From Streptomyces sp. C10-9-1 (lineage in GTDB: Bacteria; Actinomycetota; Actinomycetes; Streptomycetales; Streptomycetaceae): a stretch of 64,000 nucleotides of DNA. The notes under the pieces were generated by a model. It saw only the letters and a program-made list of their open reading frames with translations. It had not been told where the DNA came from and did no database searches. The position numbers and the translations under genes are program-made. Below, in pieces: positions 35,081 to 43,901 of the stretch (its first letter is position 1; the number at the start of each line of letters is the position of its first letter). The DNA is taken from the NCBI RefSeq assembly GCF_024497955.1, contig NZ_JANHKP010000003.1, forward strand, positions 124,001 to 188,000. The letters are read 5' to 3'.

Positions 35081-36556
35081 TCAGGCGGTGAGCCTGGCCA
35101 GGGCCGCGTCGACACGGGCCAGGGTGCGCTCCCTGCCGAGGATCTCCAGGGACTCGAAGAGCGGCAGGCCGACGGTGCGGCCGGTGACCGCGACGCGCAC
35201 CGGGGCCTGGGCCTTGCCCAGCTTGAGGCCGTGCGCCTCGCCCGCGGCCAGGACCGCCTCCTTCAGGGACTCGGCGCTCGTCCAGTCCGCCGCGTCGAGC
35301 TTCTCGCGGGCCGTGGTCAGCAGGGCGGCCGGATCACCCTTCATCGCCTTCGCCCAGGACGCCTCGTCCTCCACCGGCGCGTCGAGGAAGAGGAAGTCGA
35401 CGTTGGCGGTGATGTCGGAGAGGACCGTCAGGCGGGTCTGGGCGTACGGGGCGATCGCCTCCCACTTCGCCCGGTCGAACGACTCCGGGGCCCAGTTGGC
35501 GTGCGGGGCGGTGAGCCAGGGCTCACACGCCTCGGTGAAGGCCTTCACGTCGAGCATCCGGATGTGGTCGCCGTTGATCGACTCGGCCTTCTTCAGGTCG
35601 AAGCGGGCCGGGTTGGCGTTGACGTCGGCGACGTCGAACCGCTCGATCATCTCGGGAACGGTGAAGACGTCCTGGTCGGCGGAGAAGGACCAGCCGAGCA
35701 GCGACAGGTAGTTCAGCAGCCCCTCCGGGAGGAAGCCGCGCTCCCGGTAGAGGTTGAGCGAGGACTGCGGGTCGCGCTTGGAGAGCTTCTTGTTGCCCTC
35801 GCCCATCACGTAGGGCAGGTGGCCGAAGGCCGGGATCTCCTTGGCGAGGCCGAGTTCGATCAGGGCCCGGTAGAGGGCGATCTGCCGGGGGGTGGAGGAG
35901 AGCAGGTCCTCGCCGCGCAGGACGTGGGTGATCTCCATGAGGGCGTCGTCCACCGGGTTGACCAGTGTGTACAGCGGGGCGCCGTTGGCCCGCACGATGC
36001 CGAAGTCGGGGACGTTGTCCGGGGTGAAGGTCAGCTCGCCGCGCACCAGGTCGGTGAAGGTGATCGGCTCGTCGGGCATCCGGAAGCGGACGATGGACTC
36101 CCGGCCGTCGGCCTCGAAGGCGGCGCGCTGCTCCTCGGTGAGGTCGCGGCAGGTGCCGTCGTACCCGGAGGGCCGCCCGGCGGCGCGGGCGGCGTCGCGG
36201 CGGGCCTCCAGTTCCAGGGCGGTGCAGTAGCAGCGGTAGGCGTGGCCGGCAGCGAGCAGCTTCCCGGCGACGTCCCGGTAGAGGTCCATCCGCTCGGACT
36301 GCCGGTAGGGGGCGTGCGGGCCGCCCACCTCGGGACCCTCGTCCCAGTCGAGACCGAGCCAGCGCAGCGAGTCGAGCAGCTGCCGGTAGGACTCCTCCGA
36401 GTCGCGGGCCGCGTCGGTGTCCTCGATGCGGAAGACCATGGTGCCGCCGGTGTGCCGGGCGTAGGCCCAGTTGAACAGCGCCGTGCGGACCAGGCCCACA
36501 TGGGGGTTGCCGGTCGGGGAGGGACAGAAACGTACGCGGACGTTCGCGTTAGCCAC
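35081..36556 (-). CDS. gltX: Glutamyl-tRNA synthetase
   Basis: GluRS charges tRNA-Glu, and in bacteria that use the GatCAB amidotransferase it also charges tRNA-Gln. The 491-residue class I synthetase has [28 protein letters not shown], where the HIGH motif reads HVGL, and the KMSKS-like loop [11 protein letters not shown]. The GTG at 36556 overlaps the FAH gene end by 8 bases. The tRNA-Glu/Gln cluster 1.0 kb downstream on the same strand, beyond the HAD gene, codes for its probable substrates. Confidence 0.97.
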   Translation of the reverse strand: MANANVRVRFCPSPTGNPHVGLVRTALFNWAYARHTGGTMVFRIEDTDAARDSEESYRQLLDSLRWLGLDWDEGPEVGGPHAPYRQSERMDLYRDVAGKLLAAGHAYRCYCTALELEARRDAARAAGRPSGYDGTCRDLTEEQRAAFEADGRESIVRFRMPDEPITFTDLVRGELTFTPDNVPDFGIVRANGAPLYTLVNPVDDALMEITHVLRGEDLLSSTPRQIALYRALIELGLAKEIPAFGHLPYVMGEGNKKLSKRDPQSSLNLYRERGFLPEGLLNYLSLLGWSFSADQDVFTVPEMIERFDVADVNANPARFDLKKAESINGDHIRMLDVKAFTEACEPWLTAPHANWAPESFDRAKWEAIAPYAQTRLTVLSDITANVDFLFLDAPVEDEASWAKAMKGDPAALLTTAREKLDAADWTSAESLKEAVLAAGEAHGLKLGKAQAPVRVAVTGRTVGLPLFESLEILGRERTLARVDAALARLTA

Positions 36557-37322
36557 GCTTGATCACCTTGTTGGTGAGAGTGCCGATGCCTTCGATGGTG
36601 ACGGCGACCTCGTCGCCGACGTTGAGCGGGCCGACGCCCGCGGGGGTGCCCGTGAGGACGACGTCGCCCGGGAGCAGGGTCATCGCCTCGGTGATGTGGA
36701 CGATCAGGTCCTCGATCGAGCGGACCATGTCGCCGGTGCGGCCCAGCTGGCGCTGCTCGCCGTTGACGGTGCACTGGACGCCGAGGTCCGAGGGGTCGAG
36801 GTCGGTGACCACCCAGGGGCCGAGGGGGCAGGAGGTGTCGAAGCCCTTGGCCCGGGCCCACTGCGCCTCCCGGCGCTGCACGTCGCGGGCGGTGACGTCG
36901 TTGGCGCAGGTGTAGCCGAAGACGACGTCCTTGACGCGCTCGCGGGGGACCTCGCGGCACATGCGGCCGATCACGACGGCCAGCTCGGCCTCGTGGTGCA
37001 GCTCCTGCGAGAAGGAGGGGTACTCGATCGGGTCCCCGTGGCCGATCACCGAGGTGGTGGGCTTGAAGAAGGCGACGGGCACCTCCGGGACCTCGTTGCC
37101 GAGTTCCGCGGCGTGCTCGGCGTAGTTGCGGCCGATCGCCACCACCTTGTTGGGCAGCACGGGCGGCAGCAGGCGGACGCCCTTCAGCGGGACCTTGGTG
37201 CCGGAGAGCTCGAAGTCGGCGTACGGGATGCCCTTGATGATGTCGAGGACCGGGCCGTCGGGCCCGTCCTCGACCGCGCCGAAGGCGACATTGCCGTCGA
37301 TGGAGAACCTGGCGATGCGCAC
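36549..37322 (-). CDS. Fumarylacetoacetate hydrolase-family protein
   Basis: The 257-residue protein is a FAH-fold enzyme: [56 protein letters not shown] with the metal-binding Glu residues, [37 protein letters not shown] and [17 protein letters not shown]. Members include acylpyruvases, isomerases and decarboxylases for dicarboxylic keto acids; which one this is cannot be said. It is translationally coupled to gltX, a conserved actinobacterial arrangement. Confidence 0.92.
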   Translation of the reverse strand: MRIARFSIDGNVAFGAVEDGPDGPVLDIIKGIPYADFELSGTKVPLKGVRLLPPVLPNKVVAIGRNYAEHAAELGNEVPEVPVAFFKPTTSVIGHGDPIEYPSFSQELHHEAELAVVIGRMCREVPRERVKDVVFGYTCANDVTARDVQRREAQWARAKGFDTSCPLGPWVVTDLDPSDLGVQCTVNGEQRQLGRTGDMVRSIEDLIVHITEAMTLLPGDVVLTGTPAGVGPLNVGDEVAVTIEGIGTLTNKVIKRG

Positions 37323-37560
37323 GGGATGCTGTCGCCCCTCACTTCTTCCTGCGTGACGAGCCGGCCGGGCGCTCTCGGCGCGGGCCGGTTGCTGACGCTC
37401 CAGGCTAGCGCGCCGCGGGGGCCCGCCCCGTCGGACGGGGAGCCGGGGCCGGGAGCCGTCCGGGGCGGCGGGCCGGCGACGGCGCCCGGACGCGGCGGGG
37501 AGCCGGGGGCCGCGGCACGGCGGGCGCCCGGGACGGGAGGGTGCGGCTCCCGGAACGCGG

Positions 37561-37590
37561 CGATGCCCGGGCCGCCGGGCCCGGGCATCG
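37561..37590 (-). terminator. Terminator after the repeat-peptide gene
   Basis: A perfect 13-bp stem (37561-37573 with 37578-37590) with a 4-nt loop lies 39 bases past the stop of the small ORF 37630-37854. It supports that ORF as a transcribed gene. Confidence 0.65.
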
Positions 37591-37629
37591 CGACGTGCCG
37601 GTGCGGGCCGACTCGGGGCCCGGGGAGGC

Positions 37630-37854
37630 TCAGGAGGAGACGGGCGCCTCCATGAGGACGGTGCGGCGCGGGTTCGCCGTCTGCTCCGGGAGGTCGAGGG
37701 AGTGCTCCGTCTGCTCCGCGGCCACCAGCTCCCCGGCGTCCTTCAGGTGCGCGAGGGTCGTCCGGCGGGGGTTGGCGGTGGTGCGGACCGTCATCGTCGT
37801 CTTCATCGGTGGGTTCAGACCTCGTCGGCTCAGGGGCGGGGGTGCGGTTGACAT
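37630..37854 (-). CDS. Small peptide with repeated TANPRRT motif
   Basis: I do not recognise this ORF. From the ATG at 37854, with AAGG nine bases upstream, it encodes 74 residues; an internal ATG at 37806 gives 58 residues (MKTTMTVRTTANPRRT...). The motif TANPRRT(T/V)L occurs twice, separated by an acidic helical stretch (AHLKDAGELVAAEQTEHSLDLPEQ). The C-terminus is MEAPVSS. Codon use is consistent with coding. A terminator hairpin follows on the same strand, and the gene stands divergent to cvnA of the first conservon. The repeat layout would suit a peptide precursor or a small two-site adaptor, but no modification enzyme is nearby. Confidence 0.6.
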   Translation of the reverse strand: MSTAPPPLSRRGLNPPMKTTMTVRTTANPRRTTLAHLKDAGELVAAEQTEHSLDLPEQTANPRRTVLMEAPVSS

Positions 37855-38375
37855 CCGGGCCAACCTTGCAAAGCGCCAGGCTAAACACCCGATTCCCATG
37901 GAATGCCAGAGGAACTCACCGATCATCGTGTGAGTTTGCTCACGAGATGAGTAATAATTCGGGCAAGTCACCCGCGACCCACCGGGCAGCGGAACGGACA
38001 TTCCGCCACTGAACCCTTCATTCCGCTCCTGATCATGGCGACTGGGACACCCCCTACCCGTAAGGGACTCGCACCGGAACGTCCGCTTTGCCCGGGGGGC
38101 TTTTCTACGTCTCGTGACACGACACTCACAAAGTGTCACTCAGGTCACAGCCCGGTACACGGCCCTTGTTGGAGATCCTGCACTGTGCTGGAATTCCCGC
38201 ACCGCCGCGGTTTGGAGATCGGCGCGCATGGGCGCAACGCAGCGCCGAGCGGCGGCGGGAAAGGGGGAGAAGCGCCGGTCAATCACGACCACCAGGGGCT
38301 CGAACGAAGCCCCGAGACGCCGACACCGTCCCGCCGCGAAGCGGAGGGACGCCTGGTCCAGAGGTTGCGACGCTA
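37855..38375. other. Long intergenic region upstream of cvn1
   Basis: This 521-base stretch separates the peptide gene and cvnA1. It holds a GACACT/AGTGTC inverted repeat (38121-38126 with 38132-38137) flanked by GTGAC and GTCAC, the stem-loop GTGAG/CTCAC (37930-37943), a CATTCCGC direct repeat near 38000-38025, and an ATTCCCATGGAAT element near 37893. The reading frame of cvnA1 is open to 38133, but I see no protein-like sequence before 38376. Promoters for both divergent genes must be here. Confidence 0.5.
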
Positions 38376-41300
38376 GTGCAGGGACGTTTCAAGAGGGATG
38401 GCAGCGGGCGTCCCCAGGCCCGTGAGGCCCATGGGGAAGTCGCGGCGGAGCAGGAGCCGCGTGGCGGGACCGACCGCGGCCCCTCGCCCCAGCGCACCCA
38501 GAACCAGGGACTGGCCGGAGCAGGCGAGGGCGCGGAGCGCCCCGGCTCCGCCGCCGGCAAGCGCGACGGCGCCGGTGACGCCTCCGCGGCCACCCCGTCC
38601 ACCGGGAGGCCGGCCGACACCGGGTCGCGAATAGCGCTGCGCAACTGGCGCATCAGCACCCGGCTCGTCTCGCTGCTGACGCTCCCCGTCGTCGCGGCGA
38701 CCACGCTGGGAGGACTCCGCATCCAGGAGTCCATGGACGACATGCGGCAGCTCGACCACATGCAGCTGCTCACCGAGATGACCAGGGCGGCGACCGACCT
38801 CGCCCAGGCCCTCCAGTCCGAGCGCGACCTCTCCGCCGGCCCGCTCTCCAACGGCTCCTCCGCGGCCGACTTCAAGGTCTCCGGTCCGCGCACCGAGACC
38901 GACCGCGCCCGCGACGCCTTCCTCGACACCACGCTCGACATCCCCAACACGGACGATGACGAGACGCTGGAGAGCATCCGCGCCAACGCCAACCAGATCG
39001 CCGTCCAGGTCAAGGGCCTGACGAAGATCCGCGCCACGGCCTACGAGTCGGACGCCCCCACCTCGCAGACGGTGGAGGCCTACAGCCGTCTCATCGAGTC
39101 GCTGCTCAGCCTGTCCCAGGACATGGCCCAGGCGACCAGCAACCCCGACATGATCAAGCGCACCCGCGCCCTGGCGGCCTTCTCCTCCGCCAAGGAGTAC
39201 GCCTCCATGCAGCGCGCGATCATCGCCGCCGCCCTGCCCGGCGGCGCCGAGACCAAGGCACCGGGCCTGGACGAGACCGACCGGCTCTACGGCAAGGCCG
39301 CCGTGGAGAACGGCGAGTCCGAGCTCAAGGCCTTCAAGTCCCTCTACGAGTCCACCGGCGGCGACGCCGAGGAGCTGACCGCCTCCCTCGACGGCGGCAG
39401 CAACCCCACCATCGCGGCCGCCGAGCTCTACGCCAAGCGCGTCCTGGACAACAAGGACGGCTTCAGCAAGCGCCCGCTGCGCTCGCACCTGGACTGGACC
39501 GACGACTACTCGGTCCGGATCAACGCGATGAAGCAGATCGAGGCCACGCTGCTCGGGCAGATGGAGACCAAGGCCCGCGAGCTGCGCGAGGAGTCGCAGC
39601 GCGACGCGATCATCAACGGTGCCCTCATCCTGGTCGTCCTCGGCGTGTCGCTCGTCGGCGCGTTCGTGGTGGCGCGCTCCATGATCCGCTCGCTGCGCCG
39701 GCTGCAGGACACGGCGACCAGGGTCGCCCAGGACCGCCTGCCCGAGCTGGTCAAGCAGCTCTCCGAGTCGGACCCGCAGGACGTCGACACCTCCGTGGAG
39801 TCCGTCGGCGTGCACTCCCGGGACGAGATCGGCCAGGTGGCCGCGGCCTTCGACGACGTGCACCGCGAGGCGGTCCGCCTCGCCGCCGAGCAGGCCCTCC
39901 TGCGGGGCAACGTCAACGCGATGTTCACCAACCTCTCGCGCCGCTCCCAGGGCCTCATCCAGCGCCAGCTCTCGCTCATCTCCGAACTGGAGTCCCGCGA
40001 GGCCGACCCCGACCAGCTGTCCTCGCTGTTCAAGCTGGACCACCTGGCGACCCGTATGCGCCGGAACGGCGAGAACCTCCTCGTCCTCGCGGGCGAGGAG
40101 CCCGGCCGCCGCTGGACCCGCCCGGTCCCCCTGGTCGACGTCCTGCGCGCCGCCGCCTCCGAGGTGGAGCAGTACGAGCGCATCGAACTGGCGGCCGTGC
40201 CCGCGACCGACGTCGCCGGCCGGGTCGTCAACGACCTCGTGCACCTCCTCGCCGAGCTGCTGGAGAACGCCACCTCGTTCTCCTCGCCGCAGACCAAGGT
40301 CCGGGTCACCGGCCACGCACTGCCCGACGGCCGGGTCCTGGTCGAGATCCACGACACCGGCATCGGCCTCTCGCCCGAGGACCTCGCGGCGATCAACGAG
40401 CGGCTCGCCTCGCCGCCCACCGTGGACGTCTCCGTCTCCCGCCGCATGGGTCTCTTCGTGGTCGGCCGCCTGTCCCTGCGGCACGGCATCCGCATCCAGC
40501 TGCGGCCCTCCGACTCCGGCGGCACCACCGCGCTGGTCATGCTCCCGGTCGACGTCGCCCAGGGCGGCAAGAAGGCCCCCGGCAAGCCCGGCCCCCAGGG
40601 CGGCTCCGGCGGTCCGGCGTCCGGTGGCGGCGCGAGCGCGGCCATCGCCGGCCGTGCGGCCGCACAGGGCGCCCGCTCCGGTCAGGGCGGACCCGGCGGC
40701 GGTGGCGGTGGCGCCGGACGCCTCGGTGCCGGTGCGCCCCGCGGCCAGGTGAACGCCCCCTCGGCACCGCGTCCCGCGCTGCCCGGTCAGGGCGGCGGCC
40801 CCCAGCAGGGCCGGCCCCAGGGCGGGCGCCCGCAGCAGGGCCCCGGAGGCGGGGACCCCTTCGGCGGCGGACGCGGGCCGGGCGCTCCGGCCCCGGCCGG
40901 TGCCGACGCCCAGGCGGGTTTCCGTCAGGGTCCGCCCTCGGGCGACGACGGCCGCCGTCTCCCGCCCACCGGCGGTCCCCGGGCCGAGCTGCCCGGTTCG
41001 GGCGCCCCCGACGAGCGCGCTCCGCAGCGCTCCCAGACCACGAGCTGGGGCAGCGGCCAGGGTGCTCCCCAGCAGCGCCCGGGCTCCGAGACGCCGCGCG
41101 GTCACGAGGACCACGACGCCTCGCGGGGCGTCGGTGCCACCGCGGAGCTTCCGCGCGCGGAGTACGGCGCTCCGGCGGGCGGTCCCCAGGACCCGTTCGC
41201 CCGGCCCGACGTGTACGGCGGCCCCTCGTCCACCGGCCAGTTCGGTCACCCGGGCCAGGACTCCTCCTCCACCGGCCAGTTCGCCCGGCCCGGCGCGGCG

Positions 41301-42047
41301 CAGGACTCCTCGTCCACCGGCCAGTTCGGCCACCCGGCCCAGGACTCCTCCTCCACCGGCCAGTTCGCCCGGCCCGCGGCCCCCCAGGACGCGGCCTCCA
41401 CGGCCCAGTTCGCCCGGCCCGAGTTCGGCGGCCCCCAGGTGCCCGCCCAGGGCTCCGGCGGCTACGGCAGGCCGGACGCGCACGTGCCGCAGCAGCCGGC
41501 CCCCCACCGGGCCGACGACGGCTTCGCCCCGCAGCGCCACGCCGCACCGCTGCCCGGTCCGCAGCAGCCGGAGGCCCTGCCTCCCGCCGCCGCCCCGGGT
41601 GACGGCCGCACTCCGCTGTACGACACCCTGGAGACCAACTGGTTCCACGGTGGCCAGGGCGGGGGCGACCGGTCCGGCGACCGCCTCCCCGAGCGCTCCG
41701 CTCCGCACGCGCCGGAGCCCGCCCCGGAGAGGCCCGCCGAAGGGACCAACGGCGCCGGCTGGCGCACCTCGCCCAACGACGAGCTGGTCCGCCAGGCCGA
41801 GCGGGTGCGCAAGCCCGCTGCCGGCGGGGTGACCACCTCGGGGCTGCCCCGGCGGGTCCCGCGTGCCAACCTGGTGGCGGGCACCGCGCAGGAGCAGAAC
41901 CACCAGACCGGTCCGCAGGTCTCCCGAGCCCCCGACGACGTGCGCGGTCGACTGACCAACCTGCGTCGGGGTATCCAGCAGGGCAGGCAGCAGAACAACC
42001 CGACCGGTAGCTTCAACGCCGGCCCCACTCACCAGCAGGAGCGTTAG
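38376..42047 (+). CDS. cvnA1: Conservon sensor ATPase CvnA (cvn1)
   Basis: CvnA proteins are membrane histidine-kinase-like ATPases that work with CvnB, C and D. From the GTG at 38376 the protein has 1223 residues. There is a charged N-terminal region, TM1 at about 94-114, a nitrate/nitrite-sensing-like extracytoplasmic domain (about 120-405), TM2 at about 411-434, a HAMP-like linker, the LFKLDHLATRMRRNGEN helix, and an HATPase core with N box LLAELLENATSFSSP (about 625-639) and EIHDTGIGLSPED (G1). The last 490 residues are Gly/Pro/Gln-rich and include STGQF repeats and a conserved end (AGGVTTSGLPRRVPRANL, PDDVRGRLTNLRRG). Confidence 0.93.
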   Translation: MQGRFKRDGSGRPQAREAHGEVAAEQEPRGGTDRGPSPQRTQNQGLAGAGEGAERPGSAAGKRDGAGDASAATPSTGRPADTGSRIALRNWRISTRLVSLLTLPVVAATTLGGLRIQESMDDMRQLDHMQLLTEMTRAATDLAQALQSERDLSAGPLSNGSSAADFKVSGPRTETDRARDAFLDTTLDIPNTDDDETLESIRANANQIAVQVKGLTKIRATAYESDAPTSQTVEAYSRLIESLLSLSQDMAQATSNPDMIKRTRALAAFSSAKEYASMQRAIIAAALPGGAETKAPGLDETDRLYGKAAVENGESELKAFKSLYESTGGDAEELTASLDGGSNPTIAAAELYAKRVLDNKDGFSKRPLRSHLDWTDDYSVRINAMKQIEATLLGQMETKARELREESQRDAIINGALILVVLGVSLVGAFVVARSMIRSLRRLQDTATRVAQDRLPELVKQLSESDPQDVDTSVESVGVHSRDEIGQVAAAFDDVHREAVRLAAEQALLRGNVNAMFTNLSRRSQGLIQRQLSLISELESREADPDQLSSLFKLDHLATRMRRNGENLLVLAGEEPGRRWTRPVPLVDVLRAAASEVEQYERIELAAVPATDVAGRVVNDLVHLLAELLENATSFSSPQTKVRVTGHALPDGRVLVEIHDTGIGLSPEDLAAINERLASPPTVDVSVSRRMGLFVVGRLSLRHGIRIQLRPSDSGGTTALVMLPVDVAQGGKKAPGKPGPQGGSGGPASGGGASAAIAGRAAAQGARSGQGGPGGGGGGAGRLGAGAPRGQVNAPSAPRPALPGQGGGPQQGRPQGGRPQQGPGGGDPFGGGRGPGAPAPAGADAQAGFRQGPPSGDDGRRLPPTGGPRAELPGSGAPDERAPQRSQTTSWGSGQGAPQQRPGSETPRGHEDHDASRGVGATAELPRAEYGAPAGGPQDPFARPDVYGGPSSTGQFGHPGQDSSSTGQFARPGAAQDSSSTGQFGHPAQDSSSTGQFARPAAPQDAASTAQFARPEFGGPQVPAQGSGGYGRPDAHVPQQPAPHRADDGFAPQRHAAPLPGPQQPEALPPAAAPGDGRTPLYDTLETNWFHGGQGGGDRSGDRLPERSAPHAPEPAPERPAEGTNGAGWRTSPNDELVRQAERVRKPAAGGVTTSGLPRRVPRANLVAGTAQEQNHQTGPQVSRAPDDVRGRLTNLRRGIQQGRQQNNPTGSFNAGPTHQQER
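41225..41420 (+). repeat. STGQF-type repeats in the CvnA1 tail
   Basis: The unit (D)SSSTGQF(A/G)(R/H)P recurs five times in tandem, with one degenerate copy (AASTAQFARP). In DNA the unit is near 39 bases with alternate forms. It lies in the disordered C-terminal region of cvnA1. Confidence 0.85.
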
Positions 42048-42470
42048 TTGAGCCAGATGAGCCAGGCGGCGCAGAATCTGAACTGGTTGATCACCAACTT
42101 CGTGGACAACACCCCAGGGGTGTCGCACACGGTGGTGGTCTCCGCCGACGGACTCCTGCTGGCGATGTCCGAGGGCTTCCCCCGCGACCGCGCCGACCAG
42201 CTGGCCGCCGTGGCGTCCGGGCTGACCTCGCTCACCGCGGGGGCCTCCCGGATCTTCGAGGGCGGCCCCGTCAGCCAGACGGTCGTGGAGATGGAGCGGG
42301 GCTTCCTGTTCCTGATGTCGGTGTCCGACGGATCGTCGCTCGCGGTGCTCGCGCACCCCGAGTGCGACATCGGCCTGGTGGGCTACGAGATGGCCCTCCT
42401 GGTCGACCGCGCGGGCAGCGTCCTCACCCCCGATCTGCGGGCCGAGCTCCAGGGAAGCCTGCTGCACTGA
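42048..42470 (+). CDS. cvnB1: Conservon Roadblock/LC7 protein CvnB (cvn1)
   Basis: The 140-residue protein is a Roadblock/LC7 domain (LNWLITNFVDNTPGVSHTVVVSADGLLLAMSEGF...LDRAG-type ending LLVDRAGSVLTPDLRAELQG). These proteins bind CvnD-type GTPases as platforms or GAP-like partners. The start is TTG at 42048, directly after the cvnA1 stop, with AGGAG six bases upstream; an ATG three codons later is the alternative. It differs from cvnB2 at only about seven residues. Confidence 0.93.
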   Translation: MSQMSQAAQNLNWLITNFVDNTPGVSHTVVVSADGLLLAMSEGFPRDRADQLAAVASGLTSLTAGASRIFEGGPVSQTVVEMERGFLFLMSVSDGSSLAVLAHPECDIGLVGYEMALLVDRAGSVLTPDLRAELQGSLLH

Positions 42471-42598
42471 CCGGTGACCCCACTCACCGGCCGGCTGCGC
42501 CGCCACCGAAAATCGACAACCGACCGGCCGCCACCAGGCCCCCCACCGGCCCCATCAGACGGCACAGCCGACCACTTGCTGTCACGCCCGGAGGATTC

Positions 42599-43003
42599 AT
42601 GACCCCGCCACCCGCCTCTCACGATCCGTACGGCGCGTCCGTCGACGCGTACGGGGACGAGGGCGACCAGCCGCTGGTCCGTCCTTACGCGATGACCGGC
42701 GGCCGGACCCGCCCGCGCTACCAGCTCGCCATAGAAGCGCTGGTGAGCACCACCGCCGACCCGTCCGTCATGGCCGGACTGCTCCCCGAGCACCAGCGGA
42801 TCTGCCACCTGTGCCGGGAGGTCAAGTCGGTCGCCGAGATCTCGGCGCTGCTGACCATGCCGCTCGGCGTGGCGCGGATCCTGGTCGCCGACCTGGCGGA
42901 GGCCGGCATGGTGGCGATCCATCAGCCAGGCAACGGAGAGGCCGGCGGCACGCCGGATGTGACACTGCTCGAAAGGGTGCTCAGTGGACTTCGCAAGCTC
43001 TAG
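42599..43003 (+). CDS. cvnC1: Conservon DUF742 protein CvnC (cvn1)
   Basis: The 134-residue DUF742 protein has VRPYAMTGGRTRPRYQLAIEALVSTTADPSV, LLPEHQRICHLCREVKSVAEISALLTMPLGVARILVADLAEAGMV and the C-terminus TLLERVLSGLRKL. The winged-helix-like core may bind CvnA, though its biochemistry is unknown. The ATG at 42599 follows GGAGG. Its last 20 bases overlap the start of cvnD1. The N-terminus is short compared with the CvnC of cvn2. Confidence 0.92.
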   Translation: MTPPPASHDPYGASVDAYGDEGDQPLVRPYAMTGGRTRPRYQLAIEALVSTTADPSVMAGLLPEHQRICHLCREVKSVAEISALLTMPLGVARILVADLAEAGMVAIHQPGNGEAGGTPDVTLLERVLSGLRKL

Positions 43004-43565
43004 CGGCGGTGCAGCACGGTCGACGACCTCCGCGAAGATCGTGGTGGCGGGCGGCTTCGGCGTGGGCAAGACCACGTTCGTCGGCGCCGTCTCGGAGATC
43101 AACCCGCTGCGTACCGAGGCCGTCATGACGTCTGCGTCCGCGGGCATCGACGACCTCACCCACACCGGCGACAAGACGACCACGACCGTCGCCATGGACT
43201 TCGGCCGCATCACCCTCGACCAGGACCTCATCCTCTACCTGTTCGGCACCCCCGGACAGGACCGCTTCTGGTTCATGTGGGACGACCTCGTCCGCGGCGC
43301 CATCGGCGCCGTCGTCCTCGTCGACACCCGACGCCTCGCCGACTGCTTCCCCGCCGTCGACTACTTCGAGAACTCCGGGCTCCCCTTCGTCATCGCCCTC
43401 AACGGCTTCGACGGACACCAGCCCTACAACCCCGAAGAAGTCCGCGAAGCACTCCAGATCGGCCCCGACACCCCCATCATCACCACCGACGCCCGCCACC
43501 GCGCGGACGCCAAGAGCGCCCTCATCACCCTCGTCGAACACGCCCTCATGGCACGACTCAAGTAG
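42984..43565 (+). CDS. cvnD1: Conservon Ras-like GTPase CvnD (cvn1)
   Basis: The 193-residue small GTPase has the P-loop GGFGVGKTTFVG (about 24-35), switch II GTPGQDRFWFMW, and ALNGFDG. The canonical NKxD is thus replaced by NGFD, as in other CvnD/MglA-like proteins. The GTG at 42984 overlaps cvnC1. Residues 1-192 are the same as in cvnD2 save for a short stretch near residue 12; the last residue differs (Lys/Arg). From 43031 to 43558 the DNA is identical to cvnD2. Confidence 0.94.
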   Translation: MDFASSSGGAARSTTSAKIVVAGGFGVGKTTFVGAVSEINPLRTEAVMTSASAGIDDLTHTGDKTTTTVAMDFGRITLDQDLILYLFGTPGQDRFWFMWDDLVRGAIGAVVLVDTRRLADCFPAVDYFENSGLPFVIALNGFDGHQPYNPEEVREALQIGPDTPIITTDARHRADAKSALITLVEHALMARLK

Positions 43566-43574
43566 ACGGCGCCA

Positions 43575-43628
43575 TACGGCAGTTGCCGTAGTCACCGAGA
43601 GTCGGGCTGTGTCGTTGGACACGGCCCG
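43575..43628 (+). terminator. Hairpins after cvnD1
   Basis: TACGGCA/TGCCGTA (43575-43581 with 43584-43590) and an 11-bp stem with one G-U pair (43603-43613 with 43618-43628) follow the cvnD1 stop. They would separate cvn1 from cvn2 transcription. Confidence 0.65.
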
Positions 43629-43901
43629 TCCTCGCGTTCATAACATTTCGACAGAGAATTGGCGGAGCGCGACCACCCGGCGCGTACGACCGGTATCACT
43701 GTGCTCACATGAGACTCGCCTTTTGACGAGACTCGCTCTTTATGTCCGATTTAACCTGCGCTCCTCACAGTCGGAATCCCGGATTCCAGGTGTTTGGAGC
43801 GGGGCCCCTCGACGTGCTGGAATTCCTCGAACTGCCGGGTAGTACGGCTGTGAACGAACCACGGCACAGGTCAGGTGCCGAGCCGAGAGGTTGTTGGTCG
43901 A

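Noticed and set aside
38133..38375. Extended N-terminus of CvnA1
   Set aside because: It is Arg/Pro/Gly-rich, lies in the intergenic promoter region and has a better start downstream at 38376.
38373..42506. Long minus-strand open frames across cvnA1 (and 43740-46757 across cvnA2)
   Set aside because: They mirror the coding strand's GC3 pattern and translate to Val/Gly/Leu/Arg-rich text without domains.
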